The notes beneath the pieces are model-generated. The model was not told the origin of the DNA. It did not search any database and worked only from the letters and a program-made list of their open reading frames with translations. From Daedaleopsis sinensis (taxonomy: Eukaryota > Basidiomycota > Agaricomycetes > Polyporales > Polyporaceae), in contig CM066300.1 of assembly GCA_033807695.1 (NCBI GenBank), forward strand, positions 2,790,001-2,854,000: a stretch of DNA of 64,000 bases, given 5' to 3'. A program made the translations under genes and the position numbers. Each line of letters begins with the position of its first letter. The first letter of the stretch is position 1. Shown here piece after piece: positions 1 to 11,981 of this stretch.

Positions 1-2671
1 TCGACCATGCAGCCAAAGAGCGGGTTCGCGCTCGACCACTTGCCATAGGTCAGGCGAGGGGATGTGATGCCGAATGCCATTCGAGCGAGCAGCCGAGGGT
101 CATCTCTTTCAGGGCAAGCGTCGAGGATTTGCTTGATGCGGACAGGGTCAGGAATCGAAGTGGCGACAGCCGCGAATTCGACTCCAGTACCAGTCAGGCA
201 GAATGTGCATTGACCGCACATGCCGTCCGGCACAGCATCCTCATCTCCGAAATATGAAGCCAATCCTTGAGCCATGCCTGAGAAGGAGTGAGTTAGAACT
301 GTCCACAGCTGAGGAAAATACCACTCACAATCATCGTTGGTAGCAAATTCAATCACTTTCCGAATCTTCTCAATAGACTCGTCTTCGCGGGCAACCATAC
401 GCTGAAATATCATGTCCGCGAGGTTCTTGATCTCCTTCGTGGCCTTGGGCATCGGCTTCAACACCATGTACCTCTGTATATCATTAGCTTTCGTTATCTA
501 CACCGGTGTAGAGGAATCTGAGGCACTAACTGCTCTAAGCTGGGAAGGTTTGGTAGAAATGTGGCCTATATTAGCACGTTCAGGTTAGCTTTCTAGACAC
601 ATGATTTACAAATGACTTTCCATCGTTGTCCCACTGATTCACAGTGCGGGCTAGGTCGGACCGAGGGATGTCAGAACGTTCAGCCGCGAGGACCAAGTCG
701 ATCTACCCCAACAATCAGACCAGATCGCGATGAGCTAGTCGAAGGCACGCACCGTATATCCAGAACCTTTCTTCGTCCAATAAGTCCTAATAGCTTTCGC
801 TGCAGCAGAGTTATCGGCCATGATACTCTGTAGTCCGCCTGCGCCTCGTGGCGAGATGTCGTAGATCGAAAAGAAAGGCGTGGTCGCTCGGATGTATCCA
901 TAATCAAGTTCCAGCTGAGCGTACAAGAGCCCGAGGACATTTTGCTGTAGAAGAGAGTCAGCATACAACGAAGCGCGCAACGAGTTGGCATACCCGGATG
1001 TCGAAGCTGATTGACATATATATAAGTCTATAATCCACGACAACAGGATGGACACACACTCTTTAGCTTGCTGATAGTGATTGAAGTCGAGCGTCCCGTC
1101 AGAAGCAGGCTGTTTCAGAGAGACCTCTTGAATCCAAAGCTCTATGTCGCGCTTGGCGCAAGTGTCGCCTCTGGCAAACCCCTCGAGAATAGGTATGTCC
1201 GTTGCGCACATGAACATATAACAGTCGGATGGGAGGCCGTCCCGACCGGCTCGACCGACTTCCTGGCTGTAGTTCTCCAAGGTCTTCGGCATGTGGAAGT
1301 GAATGACCTACAGACTAATTGTCCTTTGAAGTCGAGCGATAATGACCAAATGTCTTACCTGCCGGATGTTCGCTGCCGTTACATACGACTTCAGTACAGA
1401 ACAGCGGAACGCAAGATTTCCCTACTAACCTTTGTCGATACCCATCCCAAACGCAATCGTTGCGACGACGATGTCGTTATCTGACTCCATGAATTGCACC
1501 TGGACTCGAGTGCGTTCTTCGTTCGGCAATCCAGCGTGGTAGATCATCGAATCTAGGTTGGCTCTACGAAGTCCGCTGGACACTTCCTCGGCGTGTTTTT
1601 GTAAAGTAACATAAACGATAGCAGGCCCCGTGCGTGCCTTGAGTATTTCGGTGAGACGCTTGATCTTTTGCTCCATGTTGTTGAAGACCTCCACTTTCAG
1701 AGCAAGACTTTAACATGCATGAGCATACATATCACGGATGTCTTGCATGAAGTATACACATACTTGGTTCGGTAGACTGGAATGCGAAACACGCCTGCAT
1801 TGCGGTCGATGTAGAAGTTGTCGCAAATGTCTTTGGCGACAGTGGGTGTGGCAGTCGCTGTCAGACAAAGGACGCGTTGTACATCCATCTCTTCCGCGAA
1901 CCGAGCGATCTTGAGATATTCCGGTCGGAAACTCGCGCCCCACTACTCAACAACACCTGAGTATGCTTTCAAGCTAGCCCAACCGGCCGAACAAACCTGC
2001 GAGATACAGTGCGATTCGTCGACTGCGAGTAGCGAGATAGGGACTTGCTTCATCATGGCGATGAACCCCTCGTTGTTGAGTCTAACCAAGGAAGTAGGTG
2101 TTTATCGTCGATATGGTCGCAAGAACAGGCTCACCTCTCCGGCGCCACATACAGAATCTTCATCGTCCCCGAAAGGACCATTTTCTTGATCCAAGCGTTC
2201 CTTTCCATGCCCTGCGTGCTGTCCAGACTCGCCGCCTTCACGTTTCTCGACAAAAGCGCGTCGACTTGGTCCTTCATGAGCGCGATGAGAGGCGAGATGA
2301 CTAGAGTCAAACCCTGGAGAAGATATATAAGTGACATTCCCGGCGCGTCCAACGCGTGGTATTAGAAGTTACATCCACTCACCTCTAAGCACAGTGCAGG
2401 GATTTGATATGTCAAGCTCTTCCCGCCTGCCGCATAGACGCGTCGGCGCCTGACACTCGCAACATACGCACAACAGGATACAACGCACCCCCAGTGGGAA
2501 AGAGCACTAGTGCGTTCTCATTCTCTACAACGAGCCGGCGAATGACCTTTCAGAAGAAATGGTTCGTCAAGACGCGTCGACAGCATGGTAGAGAACGCGT
2601 ACTGCTTCCTGTTCTAGCCGGAAAGACGTGAATCCGAAGGTATTCTTGAGTACTTCATGAGCTTGTTCCAT
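1..2671 (-). CDS. RecQ-family ATP-dependent DNA helicase (3' end outside window)
   Basis: This is a 3'-5' superfamily 2 DNA helicase of the RecQ family, expected to act in the nucleus in recombination and replication-fork repair. The start is ATG at 2671-2669, and the helicase core begins almost at once ([15 protein letters not shown]), so there is no long N-terminal extension of the Sgs1/BLM kind. In order I see motif I (FPTGGGKS, rebuilt across an intron), the [13 protein letters not shown] block, the DEAH-type box DESHCISQW, motif III TATATP, and GRAGRDG of motif VI. Near the left edge there is a RecQ zinc-binding segment with GMCGQCTFC. Several short introns interrupt it. The reading frame is still open at base 1, so the C terminus is missing. 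Family assignment is firm; which RecQ paralogue it is cannot be told from this part. Confidence 0.93.
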
Positions 2672-3047
2672 TGTATTTGTTTCGGTATGCTGAACAGCAG
2701 ATGATGGATAGGACAAATAATGACACGTCTTACAACAAGACTGGAAGCTTGAACTATTGAGGGAATGTCGCAGGTGTTGAAGCTACCCTCGCAGTGCGAA
2801 GGAGGCTGGAGGAGGGGCTTGAGCGTCTAAGGACGTAACTTTGTTGACGCGTTGTTTGTACAGAATCTCACGCTTATACAAGCCTTACATTTTCTCTCTC
2901 CATATGTGAAGAATTTAATTTATGAAAGCATATAGCACAGCAAGACTCAACATCCTTTCAGCAATCGGGGACGTAAGTGATACAACAAACGTAACGGGGA
3001 TCTCGGGCAACGCTCGCGAAAGACAGCCGGTGGACAACCATAGACGT
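2672..3047. other. Spacer between RecQ start and noxA 3' end
   Basis: About 375 bases with no supportable gene. It should hold the RecQ promoter and 5' leader and the 3' untranslated region of noxA, as both genes read leftwards. Small open frames here lack family resemblance. Confidence 0.6.
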
Positions 3048-5191
3048 CTAGAAGTGCTCCTACAGAAATAGGGCAATGCGTTGACATAGTGACAGCAGTG
3101 CAATTGCTAGAAACACGTACCTTGGCGAACGTGAAGTCGACAGCTGCACAGTTGGCCTCGCTGGTGGCCTCCTTGAGGGCCTTGGCAATAACACCGGGCC
3201 CGCAGAAGTACGTCTAACGCATTTTCGTGAGTGACTCGTTCGGGCTGAATCCGGATGAATGCGCTAAGTACGTACCCCAACCTTGGTCTTGAGCTGCGAG
3301 CTGGTACCGGGGAGGTATTGGCCGCTCTGGATCGCCTGGCTCATGCGTCCGTAAATGGCCTTCCAGTCGGGACGACCGAACATGGTACGAGTGCGAAGGA
3401 GCGTAAGCGGGTCGTACTCGGCGCCGGCGTCGTTGACAGCGATGTTCCAGAGCATGTCCTCGGAGATCTTCTGTGTCAGGTAGATGTTAATGCGGAGGAA
3501 GTTGGCTGTGTGTCGCGCCCGTCAATCTACTGTGAGAATGTCCTCGATGCTGGCACTCACGATCAGCCTGGGCGGCCTCGACCTCCTGCAACAGTGTCTG
3601 GAACCATCCAAACGAGGGAGCGTCACGGACAACCCAGAAGAACTCTACACGCTTGAGGGAACCAAGGGTGCCCTTCTTCTGACGGTACCAGATGTGCTTG
3701 AGGATGGATGCGAACGGGGTGACACCTGATGATACGCCCATGAGTTCAAGATTGAGTGTCATCATAAGGTTCTTCTCTTACCGATACCAGCACCAACAAG
3801 AACGGCAACCTCGACGTTAAAGACGTCCTCTGCCGGAGCACCGTAGGGACCATCGATGCGCACGTTCGGAAGAGCGCGCCCAGCAGAGTCAATCTCGACG
3901 AAATCACCGCGAGTACCGTAAACGCTCTCATCCTTCTCGTTGCCCTTCATCGCGGCCTTGGTCATGGAGGCGACCACCTGAGGGCCAGCCCCGACACGCT
4001 CTCCCAATGCATAGGTCCAATCACCGACCTGACGGATGTGAACAGAGACGTAGGGATCCTCGGGCGCCGAAGTGATAGTGAACTGAGAGATATCTGTCAA
4101 TCACAGTGTGGCCGACAGACGACCAGTGCAAGCTTACCGGGTGCCACTGCCAGCCAGAGACGTCTGGGACCTGAATGAATAGCCACTGGCCCGCAACGTA
4201 CTTGAAGCTGGGCTTGACAATTCGCAGCTCCATGGCGCCTGAGCGGAGCAAGATGTCAGTAACATAGAAACGAATATTACTGACATGATAACAAAGATAC
4301 TCACCACTAGGGTGAACGAGGACCTTTGACAGACGAGTTGCACGCCTGGCACGAATCTCACGCCAAACCCTCTCTCCAAAGTAGATAATGCCGGGCCAGA
4401 TGGTGAACCGCCAACTCAAGTATCCGAGACAGTGCTCCGTCGAGTAGAAGGGGAACGACGAGATGTAATCGGGGTCAGGAGAGTCGCGGACAAAGCATCC
4501 GGTGGCATGGGTGTAGAGACCGAGCATGAAGAAGAACGCGAGGTGGTGCGTGTACCAGAAGGCCTCGAAGCACTGGTTGCGGATCTTGTGCTGCGCCGTG
4601 GTATACATGAGGACCATAATCAAGAGCATGAAGTGGCCAGTGATGCCTCCTGGCTGCTTGTAGTGAATGTCCAAGGCAAGCCCAGGACGGACCTCTGTTG
4701 CCGAGCAAGAGAGTTGAGCGGCATTTTAGACGGGAGATATGAGATGAACATACGAGTACGCTCGACGTTGAAGAAGTTGACGTAGTGAGCGGTGGTGTGG
4801 ACCATAGCCCAGAATGCCATCGAGTAGGCCACCTGTCTGTGGAACCAGATGTTCTCGTCGGCGGGGAAGAGCCAAGTGAGACGAGGGCGGACGACACGGA
4901 TGATGTTCCGCAGCATGGGGACGAGGATCATGGCACCATCGAATGCGAGGACAAGACCAGCACCTCGAGACGTCCACACGGACCATGTCAGGGCGTTGAG
5001 AGCAGACAGCTTCGAGTTGGTTTCCTACGGATGCGCCACTCTTCAGAAGACTGAGAGACTTCCGGGGGTAGGAGACTCACCTGACTGTGCCAACCGTACG
5101 CAAAGAGGAAGAGGTGGATGCCATACCAGACCACGTTGAACGCAAGGCGTCGGGGTTGGAGAAATTCACGTTGGAACCAGGATTCACCCAT
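3048..5191 (-). CDS. noxA: NADPH oxidase NoxA/Nox1 (superoxide-generating, gp91phox-type)
   Basis: This is a catalytic NADPH oxidase of the fungal NoxA type. It passes electrons from NADPH through FAD and two hemes across a membrane to oxygen, and the family controls hyphal differentiation and fruiting. ATG is at 5191 (MGESWFQREFLQPRRLAFN), with no EF-hand extension, which favours NoxA over NoxC. The ferric reductase-like membrane domain has the heme histidine pairs in FHRQVAYSMAFWAMVHTTAH and THHLAFFFMLGLYTHATG. The FAD-binding segment is around WQWHP and FTITSAPEDPYVSVHIR, and the NADPH-binding C terminus includes YFCGPGVIAKALKEA. The last exon is only 11 bases (3048-3058): it encodes EHF-stop and completes the family-typical KEHF ending after an intron. 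Several short introns are present. Regulatory partners (NoxR, Rac) are not in this window. Confidence 0.95.
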
Positions 5192-5861
5192 TGTGCTGAA
5201 GGATTATGAGTCGTCGGGGACGGATAAGATATCAAACGAGCGACGTCCGGCCGGCCAGACAAGGAATAGAAAATCGGAGAGAGAGAAAGCGGGAGGGCGG
5301 GGGCTGAGGAAGGTGGAGGAGGGGAAGAAAAGGGAAGGGGATGTATGGGCGCCCGCGGTGGGGGACGAGGCGAACAGTATCAGGGTGGCATGGTGATTGC
5401 ATGACGCCGGCTGTACCTCTCGACTGGGCGGGTCCTGTTCCCGCCTGGGTGCGCGAGACGCCGGTGGCAACCAACTCACTCGTGTGTTTTGCAGATCGCT
5501 ATTCTTGACCGCTGCCCTCGCTCGAGCAGTCCGACGATGGCACTCATATGCCTACGCTCCCCTCGTTGCGTCGCCCGTTATACACGCGAATGCCCGCTCG
5601 TTCATTTCCCTCGACCCGCCGCATGCATTGCCTCCAGCTCTCCATCTGTCACCGTCCCATACGCTCGGTATGCATCAATCAGCCACCCCCGTGTGCTTCA
5701 CCGCCGTTCGGGCCCCTGGCTCTCGGAAACCACGTCCTTCTTTCCCACCAGAAATACCGACAATTCCAAGTATTACCACACTCACTGCTCCCAGCCCTCT
5801 GGGTCCGGCATGCCCGCGTCATGGCGCCCGCCGCCAGCCCATCGCCGCGCCGCCCCCGTCT
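5192..5861. other. Spacer upstream of noxA with purine-rich tract
   Basis: About 670 bases lie between the noxA start and the mad2 stop. The stretch at about 5278-5345 is almost pure purine on the plus strand, so it is pyrimidine-rich in the direction of noxA, a common fungal promoter or leader composition. From about 5490 to 5860 the plus strand is C-rich and open in several frames at once. Those frames resemble no family and overlap the end of mad2, so I do not call a gene. Confidence 0.55.
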
Positions 5862-6723
5862 CTATCCCTCATATCTATACGCAACCATGGCCTCGATCCG
5901 ATGCACATCTGTGCTGAAGCTCCGAAGCTTCACCTGTTGGCTCTTCGACGCTTCGATCGCTAGCGGGTCCGTGTCCATCCACTCGTTCGCGGGCACGTCG
6001 GCCGACTCCTTCGTGTACGCAAGGATGTTGAACACCGTCGGCTCGTCAATCACTGGCAGGAACGTCACCGTAGACACGATCTGTTTCAAGATATTCCGAA
6101 TCTCTGCCTGGATTTCGCTCTCCGGCTTCGCTGAGCCTCCTCTGTGCAATCCGCGTGAGCCCGTGTGTTCTCGACTCCGTCCTACACAGTATACGCACGG
6201 TTGCCCACCCTCCGCGGGCGTTTCCACGAGATTGATGTCGAAGACCCACCGCTCAAGCGGTGTCCGTGAGTCCTTGGAGATGATCGCGAGAACAAGTTGC
6301 GTTATGGAGCCTGTCAGCAGCCAATCTATCGGTGGCTCAGCCTTTGTTGGGCGCGCATGGTTTCCACCTACTTACGGTTGACTTGCTTCAGAATCCTGGC
6401 AGATTCATGGCCATCAGATTTCTACGCGCAGTTAGAGGAGATGCGAACGCACTTCTCGAGGTAGTTCTCAAGAGCGAGATCCTGAGTTACAAGTACGGTT
6501 TGACCATACTTCTTCACCATATGAAAGTCATCCGCAGGGTACACTCCTCGTTGAAACAGTATACTAGATGTGAATATCATGTCATCGTGATCAATGAGTC
6601 CATGCTGATAGTGGATAGGGACACATACGTGTTGGCTGCGAATTTGAAGAACTCAGTGACAAGGGCCGTCGAGCCCTTGAGCGTAATAGCCTGACGAGTG
6701 GGAGCTTGCTTCGTGGGCGCCAT
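5862..6723 (-). CDS. MAD2: Spindle assembly checkpoint protein Mad2 (HORMA domain)
   Basis: Mad2 is the HORMA-domain checkpoint protein that, in its closed form, binds Cdc20 or Mad1 and delays anaphase until kinetochores are attached. ATG is at 6723 (MAPTKQAPTRQAITLKGS). Exon 1 carries the typical ALVTEFFKFAANT, followed by an exon with LFQRGVYPADDFHMVKKYGQ, which matches the Mad2 core. Later exons give LVLAIISKDSRTPLERWVFD, then EIQAEIRNILKQIVSTVTFLP, and the C-terminal safety-belt region ending VHRIEAMVAYRYEG-stop at 5862. Several small introns separate these blocks, including one beginning at about 6628. The length fits Mad2 in other fungi. An N-terminal basic tract precedes the domain. 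Confidence 0.92.
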
Positions 6724-7154
6724 CCTGATATGTGTAGAATAGGCAGAGCTGGAGGTCGAGGACGTCGAACAAGTGGATGAGAGATTTGGTGCCAGTGGCG
6801 GGTTCTTGGTGGTACAAAGCCAGTGCCACAAACGCGGTTCGCGTTTGGTTCTTACGCGCATGTCACAGGCCACGTGCGCGCATCACAGCGATTTGCGCTA
6901 CCGCTCGTGGCACGCTGAGTTTAGCTGTGCGAAAAGCGAATATGATACAAATGTCCATGTATGATATACCATCCTGGTATCCAGTAATAAATGATGTCCA
7001 GACAATGATAATGTAAGATAAGACAAGCATAAGGGAATAGTATCGAAGGACCTGGCACATAAAGACATAACACATACGATGGGACGAGATCAGCGTTGTT
7101 ACTATTAGACATCCTGAGCGTTACCACCATAAGCAGTTTGAGTGGTAAACTGAT
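6724..7154. other. Spacer between mad2 start and RNase III gene 3' end
   Basis: About 430 bases, AT-richer between 6930 and 7090. It should hold the mad2 promoter and the 3' UTR of the next minus-strand gene. I see no supportable gene or RNA. Confidence 0.55.
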
Positions 7155-8478
7155 TCAAGGGACGACCCATAGGGAGTCACAGTCCATGTCGGACCATAAT
7201 TCGCTAGCCGTGAGCATAGTCTCTAACATGACCTCATCTTCCGAATCTGACAAGGAGCTGTCGCCGGTATTGGCTATGGGGAGCTCGGCCACGGACTTTG
7301 GATGCGGGACGGAAGCAGGTGTTGGTCTCTTGAAGTTTGCTCGAGACGAGCGTGAGATGCGGGGCGTAACGAGGGGATGTCGGACAAGCGGTGCAGAATC
7401 ATCCGAATCCGAGTCCGAGTCCAACGTGAGATCGATGACGACGGGGGCCTCTTTGACCACTGGCATGGGCTGCTGCGTTATCTTGCGCTGCGACAGCCTT
7501 GATGACACCTTGTTCAACAGAGCCTGAGACTTGACTACTCGTGGATCAGCTCCTGCAAGTCGCCGTGGTCTAATGCTAGACGTACTATTGGACGTGCCGA
7601 TAATACTTTTCTTCGCACTAGGACGCGCAGACCCACGAGACGCATGGGTTTTGAGCTTCTTCGCTTTATGTGACTTCTGCTTGACAGGAGATCTTACGGT
7701 GGGCATCGACGATGTCGCTGTTGTCGGGTCTTGATGGATAAGCGGACCAGTGGTCAAACGCCCCGGTGTGTACACAAATGGGTCCATGGTACGCTTCTTT
7801 GCACCAGGACCCCGATGTGTACCACGCGGGCCGTGTTGGCTGAGAGGAGATGGGAGATGGTAAACTTTGTCGGTATAGTGCGAAAAGACTTACTGCTGAT
7901 AGAAAGTCTCCGCAACTACCTTGATCAGCGGGGTGTAGATTTCTTCAACCCATGCGCACAGCGCCTCGAAACCGTGATCAAAGTAGTATGCGCCGATGAC
8001 AGTCTCGAAGAGATCCGCTGTGGCCTTGACCTGGGGTCTCGTCTTGCCAGGCGCAAATGCGCCTTCTCCGAATGTGCGTTTGGTCAGAGCTCGCAGAACA
8101 GCATTGCTGACTGCCATGATATCCAACTTCTCCGCGAGCAAGGAAAACGTAGCGTTCGAGTGTAACACCGCTCGAACACACTGCGATCGTGCCCTGCCGG
8201 TGTGACTCATCCATTTCGATGTGCATGTATAGAGAATGACGCACCGTGTATAGATGAGGCGTCCCGTTTGGCAGTTGACTGTACAGCTGACGCCCCACGG
8301 TGGCGTACATGAGAGCGTCCCCAACGAACTCGAGCCGCTCGTTCTCCGCTAGAGTTTGCGGCGATTGAGTAAGGAGTTTCATCCATGTCTGTTCGGACAG
8401 TAACGGGAGGGACGCAGTGAAGTCGGGCTGGTTGATGGCGTTTGTGATAGCTTGCTGGAGGATTTGGTGCTGAACCAT
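7155..8478 (-). CDS. RNase III domain protein with basic C-terminal tail, no dsRBD seen
   Basis: This is a putative double-stranded-RNA endonuclease of the RNase III fold. ATG is at 8478 (MVQHQILQQAITNAINQ). The signature ENERLEFVGDALMYATVG supplies the first acidic pair (E and D), and TADLFETVIGAYYFDHG supplies the second (D and E), so all four catalytic positions look intact. An intron follows LYT, and the next exon resumes with CVRAVLHSNATFSLLAEKL. After FYQ another intron leads to a long tail that starts HQHGPRGTHRGPGAKKR. The tail is rich in S, T, K and R, has an acidic serine patch (LTLDSDSDSDDS), and ends at 7155. No double-stranded-RNA-binding domain is visible. The single domain argues against Dicer. 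It could be an Rnt1-like or mitochondrial (MRPL-type) member; I cannot decide. Confidence 0.82.
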
Positions 8479-8984
8479 ATCTGCATTTAGGTGTGCTGTA
8501 ACTCCGGAGTGACCCCTATCCTAGGAGATATAGTTGAGAGCAATTGGGGAAAAGGCTGTGGAAGTCTAGAGGATGGGAGGTCGTAGAGGATGGGGGGAGA
8601 AGTACAAGCGTGAGTTAGGTGATAGTAAGTGTAATTATGGAAGGTGGCTGGCATCTCCGGAAAGTAACGCCACAATGACTTCCGCTTTGGAGGTCCGAGA
8701 CGCTCACTGCTATATAGTTAACAAACAGAACACGTTTAACCAAACTATGTAGAGCTGTCGGACCAGTGGCTGATACTAACTCATTAGTGTAAGGCGGCAG
8801 TCCAAGGCCACTAGCTGAGATCTGGAAGATCATAGGATAGAGGCTACGGCGCTACGCTCGCGTTGGGGGATTTGTTCCGATTGCGAACAAAAGAAATTGT
8901 GCAATGGATACAAGACGCGCGCGGTATCGTGAAATTACGGTTACTCAAGACCCTTCCAAGACAAAGATCTGCCCAAAGTCTGTA
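8479..8984. other. Spacer with no recognised gene
   Basis: About 500 bases between the RNase III gene start and the RING-CH gene stop, both on the minus strand. I see no coding or RNA signal; it presumably holds promoter and 3' UTR. Confidence 0.5.
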
Positions 8985-9948
8985 TCACCCAACCTCAAGG
9001 ATGGCATCTTCGGCGCGTAGAAGAAGCCTCCTTGTCATCGACTCTGTGAACTTATACACTTGGTATAGAGCTCTGAACACAAGAATGATTAGAACTGGAC
9101 GGTCTTTCGCTGAGAGTTGCCAGATATACCCACCTGAAAGCACCGGCGATCACAAGGGCAAAGACGATAAGTGCCACAATATCCTTTGACTCACGCCCCG
9201 CACGTCGGGTACGAAACCGCAGCCAGTGGAAGGGGAGGGGCATAGAGACAAGCCAGTGCGCGATGGAACCCGCCCCTACGACAGGTAAGCCGAGCAGAAA
9301 ACGTCTGAACAGACGTTGTACGAGGCCGGGTGAGCTCCGTGACTCTTGAGGACGGGTTGTGCCCATTCTTCTGCGTAAGATGGTGTCGTCTATCAGCCTA
9401 TCGTCGGCAAGGATGCGCACAGTCATCTTGACCAGATTGCGGAAGATCTCGAGGGGATAGTAGAAGGTGAAGGAGTAAGTGGAGTCGTCATCTTCACTGA
9501 TAAAGTATGTGGTCACGAAAGAGCTTAGCAGAACCAAAATGGTGAAGAAGAGTGTCGAGAGACTAGCGACTACAACTACATTCGCGTACGAACTTTATCA
9601 GTTTGACGTTCGTGAGGGAGCCTCTTCCACAGTGCTCACTTGGGTTGGTTGCTATACCCACGACACGGGTACGTGCAAAGTGATAGTGGTATCCACACTG
9701 AGGACAGGCGTAGAATGCGCTTCTCGAAGCGGATGTGTTACGCCATCGTTGGAGACACTTAACATGGACATACTGTGTATCATTTGAAGTGAGCCTCGTT
9801 CCTTTCGCAAACACAGGTGACGGTGGTGACGTACACTTATAGAGCCTTTGCATAAGCAGGGTCGTATGAGTCTGCCCAGTTCTGCATCTTCGCCATCCAA
9901 GCAGATGCGACATTGCTTTGTGTCCTCCGTCTCCGTATCGTCTGGCAT
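8985..9948 (-). CDS. RING-CH (RINGv/MARCH-type) membrane E3 ubiquitin ligase
   Basis: This is a likely membrane-bound ubiquitin ligase of the RING-CH class. I use ATG 9948 (MPDDTETEDTKQCRICLD); a longer frame upstream would need a non-ATG start. The C4HC3 ligands are visible as CRIC, then PCLCKGS, then after an intron VHVKCLQRW and ACPQCGY. Three hydrophobic stretches follow: VVVASLSTLFFTILVLLSSF, FLLGLPVVGAGSIAHWLVSM, and one near DIVALIVFALVIAGAF. Following the last of these, an intron (about 9075-9136) joins to a short final exon, which reads ALYQVYKFTESMTRRLLLRA and stops at 8985. Small size and three membrane spans are unlike Doa10, so it is better compared with short MARCH-like proteins. 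Substrates are unknown. Confidence 0.85.
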
Positions 9949-10246
9949 TGCTGGCAGAGTCTGAGCAGCAGATGGGTGTGTCAAAGAAGAGGTGTGTGTG
10001 TAAGATGTCTTTGGTGTGAACCTGGTATACGTTCACTGCATCGTCGGGGTTCGTCGTGAGTTTCGGCAGACGCTCGGCTCTGGGCCGCGGCCATAGGTTA
10101 AACGTGTCATTATGGGAGGCTGTGTTTACGCGGCCCGCCCATGCCGGAGGGATCTCTAGCGTCTAAGTTCCTGGGTTCGGAGAAGCGGCTGAGATCAGAC
10201 CAGGACAGTCACCTCAAGGCTCACTTCAGTGTGTGACCAGCCCGAA

Positions 10247-11779
10247 ATGTCTTCCGAGAACAGTCATGTACGCTTTGTAGGAGCAATTGCGGGCGTGGGT
10301 AGCGGTACGAGACTCAGAGCTCGCCCATCTCGAGCGATCATCATCATTCTGACTCGGCCATTACTACTACTTCTAGGTTTAACCAAGGTGACAGCATACC
10401 CGTTTTGGGTCTTCAAGAAGGTAGTCGTTGACATTTTTTGCAAAAGGTTGCTGTGGGCCATGGGTGAGCATGATGCTAGAATTTGTAGGCTCATTCCATC
10501 GATAATGGTATGCGGGACTAACAGTATCTGCCAGTACCACCCCGCTGAACGCATGACATAGTTTCGACACTATCAAAACGCGTCTTCAGTGCTCACCTCC
10601 AGGGACGTACAAGAGCGCTATTGACTGTCTTCTCAAGACTGTCCGGAATGAGGTAGCCGATTCGCTGTTCTCTGTTGAGGTGGCAATCGCTCACCCTCGT
10701 GGCAACCTCAGTCAATTTTCGCCCTGTATAAAGGGGCTACCCCGCCTGCTGTCGGATGGGCAGCCATTGACTCTGTCCTCCTGGGATCGCTGCACAACTA
10801 TCGCTTGTTTTTGATTGGGCATGGTTTGACGGAACCAACCCCCGGTTCAGATGTACAGCGCCTCACCCTGATCGGCCATGGCATCGCAGGATTGTTCGCC
10901 GGATGGACTAGGTAGGCGGATCACATGAATGAGGTTGTATCCAGACCCAACAGTTTGACTCGGGTGAACAGCGCACTATTAGCGACTCCTATGGAACAAC
11001 TCAAAGGTCGGGCTTGCTATCTACTACATGCTCTGTTCATCTCTGACTCAAACATTTGTGGTCCAGTCAAACTGCAATTGCAATTGCAGAAATCCACGGC
11101 AGATCGCGTTTACAAAGGGCCTATTGATTGTACACGACAGATATATCGCGCGCATGGTGTGCTTGGTCTCTGGACTGGCTTCACCGGGAGTTTAGCCTTT
11201 CGCAGCAATTTTCTCTGGATGTTTGGATCGTTTGAGGTCAGTCCAACGGCTAGACTATGAGCTAGTCCATGAAGAATATGTGATTTGTAGGCCCTTATGC
11301 GCGGATTTGCCAAACTAGATGGCACACCGTACGCAGTACGTCACTATGTCTGTGTGTACAGCGACGTCCGCTGAACCTTTCGATTTCAGATCAGCGTCCC
11401 GACAGCAAATTTCTTCTCGGGAGGTCTCGCGTCTTTCGTATACTGGATCATGGCTATCCCTGCCGACAACATCAAGAAGTAAGCATCGTTGCGGTTCCTC
11501 GCGTCCCTTTAAACAATTTCATTTCCAGTCGAATGATGGCCATGCCACATACCGCTATGCGACCATCCTTCTCGAATACAGCGCGTCTGATTTTCGCTGA
11601 AGGTGGATATCGTGGTTTCTTCCGCGGTCTCGGTCCCACATTGCTCCGTGCTTTCCCAGTAAACGCATCGGCTCTATGGGTTTACGAGGGTCTTATGAGG
11701 GGTTTAGGCGCTGAGAAGGTGAGATGAAGGACCACCATTTTCCTCTATGATACTGACTACCTCCTAGACCCGACATTGA
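10247..11779 (+). CDS. Mitochondrial carrier family (SLC25) protein
   Basis: This is a six-helix solute carrier of the inner mitochondrial membrane. ATG is at 10247 (MSSENSHVRFVGAIAGVGS), then short exons give GLTK and VAVGH. A further exon gives FDTIKTRLQCSPPGTYKSAI and, after an intron, ALYKGATPPAVGWAAIDSVL. Repeat two carries TPMEQLK and VYKGPIDCTRQIYRAHGV. Repeat three carries IPADNIKNRMM and GFFRGLGPTLLRAFPVNAS. The last exon adds TRH-stop at 11779. Repeats two and three keep the P-x-D/E-x-x-K signature, but in the first repeat my best splice gives H-G-F-D instead of H-P-F-D. The sequence style is nearest the carnitine/acylcarnitine-ornithine branch, but the substrate cannot be assigned. 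It is convergent with IMA1. Confidence 0.88.
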
Positions 11780-11981
11780 CTCTTCTACATCCCTGCGCAG
11801 CAATGCTAGAGCTATCCCTCATCTACCCATCTACCATACACACTATACTAACGATCATGGAACAAATCATACGGATTGAACTTGTGAACGGCACTTGTCA
11901 TCGTGAGCAGGGTACTCAAAACATTGATCATATCGTGCCTAATGCATCGTCAGGGTAGCCGGAGGAATAGAGCAGGCTACG

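Noticed and set aside
5397..6381. Plus-strand open frames upstream of and across mad2
   Set aside because: Three frames are open at once in C-rich sequence, they overlap conserved mad2 exons on the other strand, and none resembles a protein family.
8487..8833. Minus-strand frames in the spacer before the RNase III gene
   Set aside because: Short, overlapping and without family resemblance.
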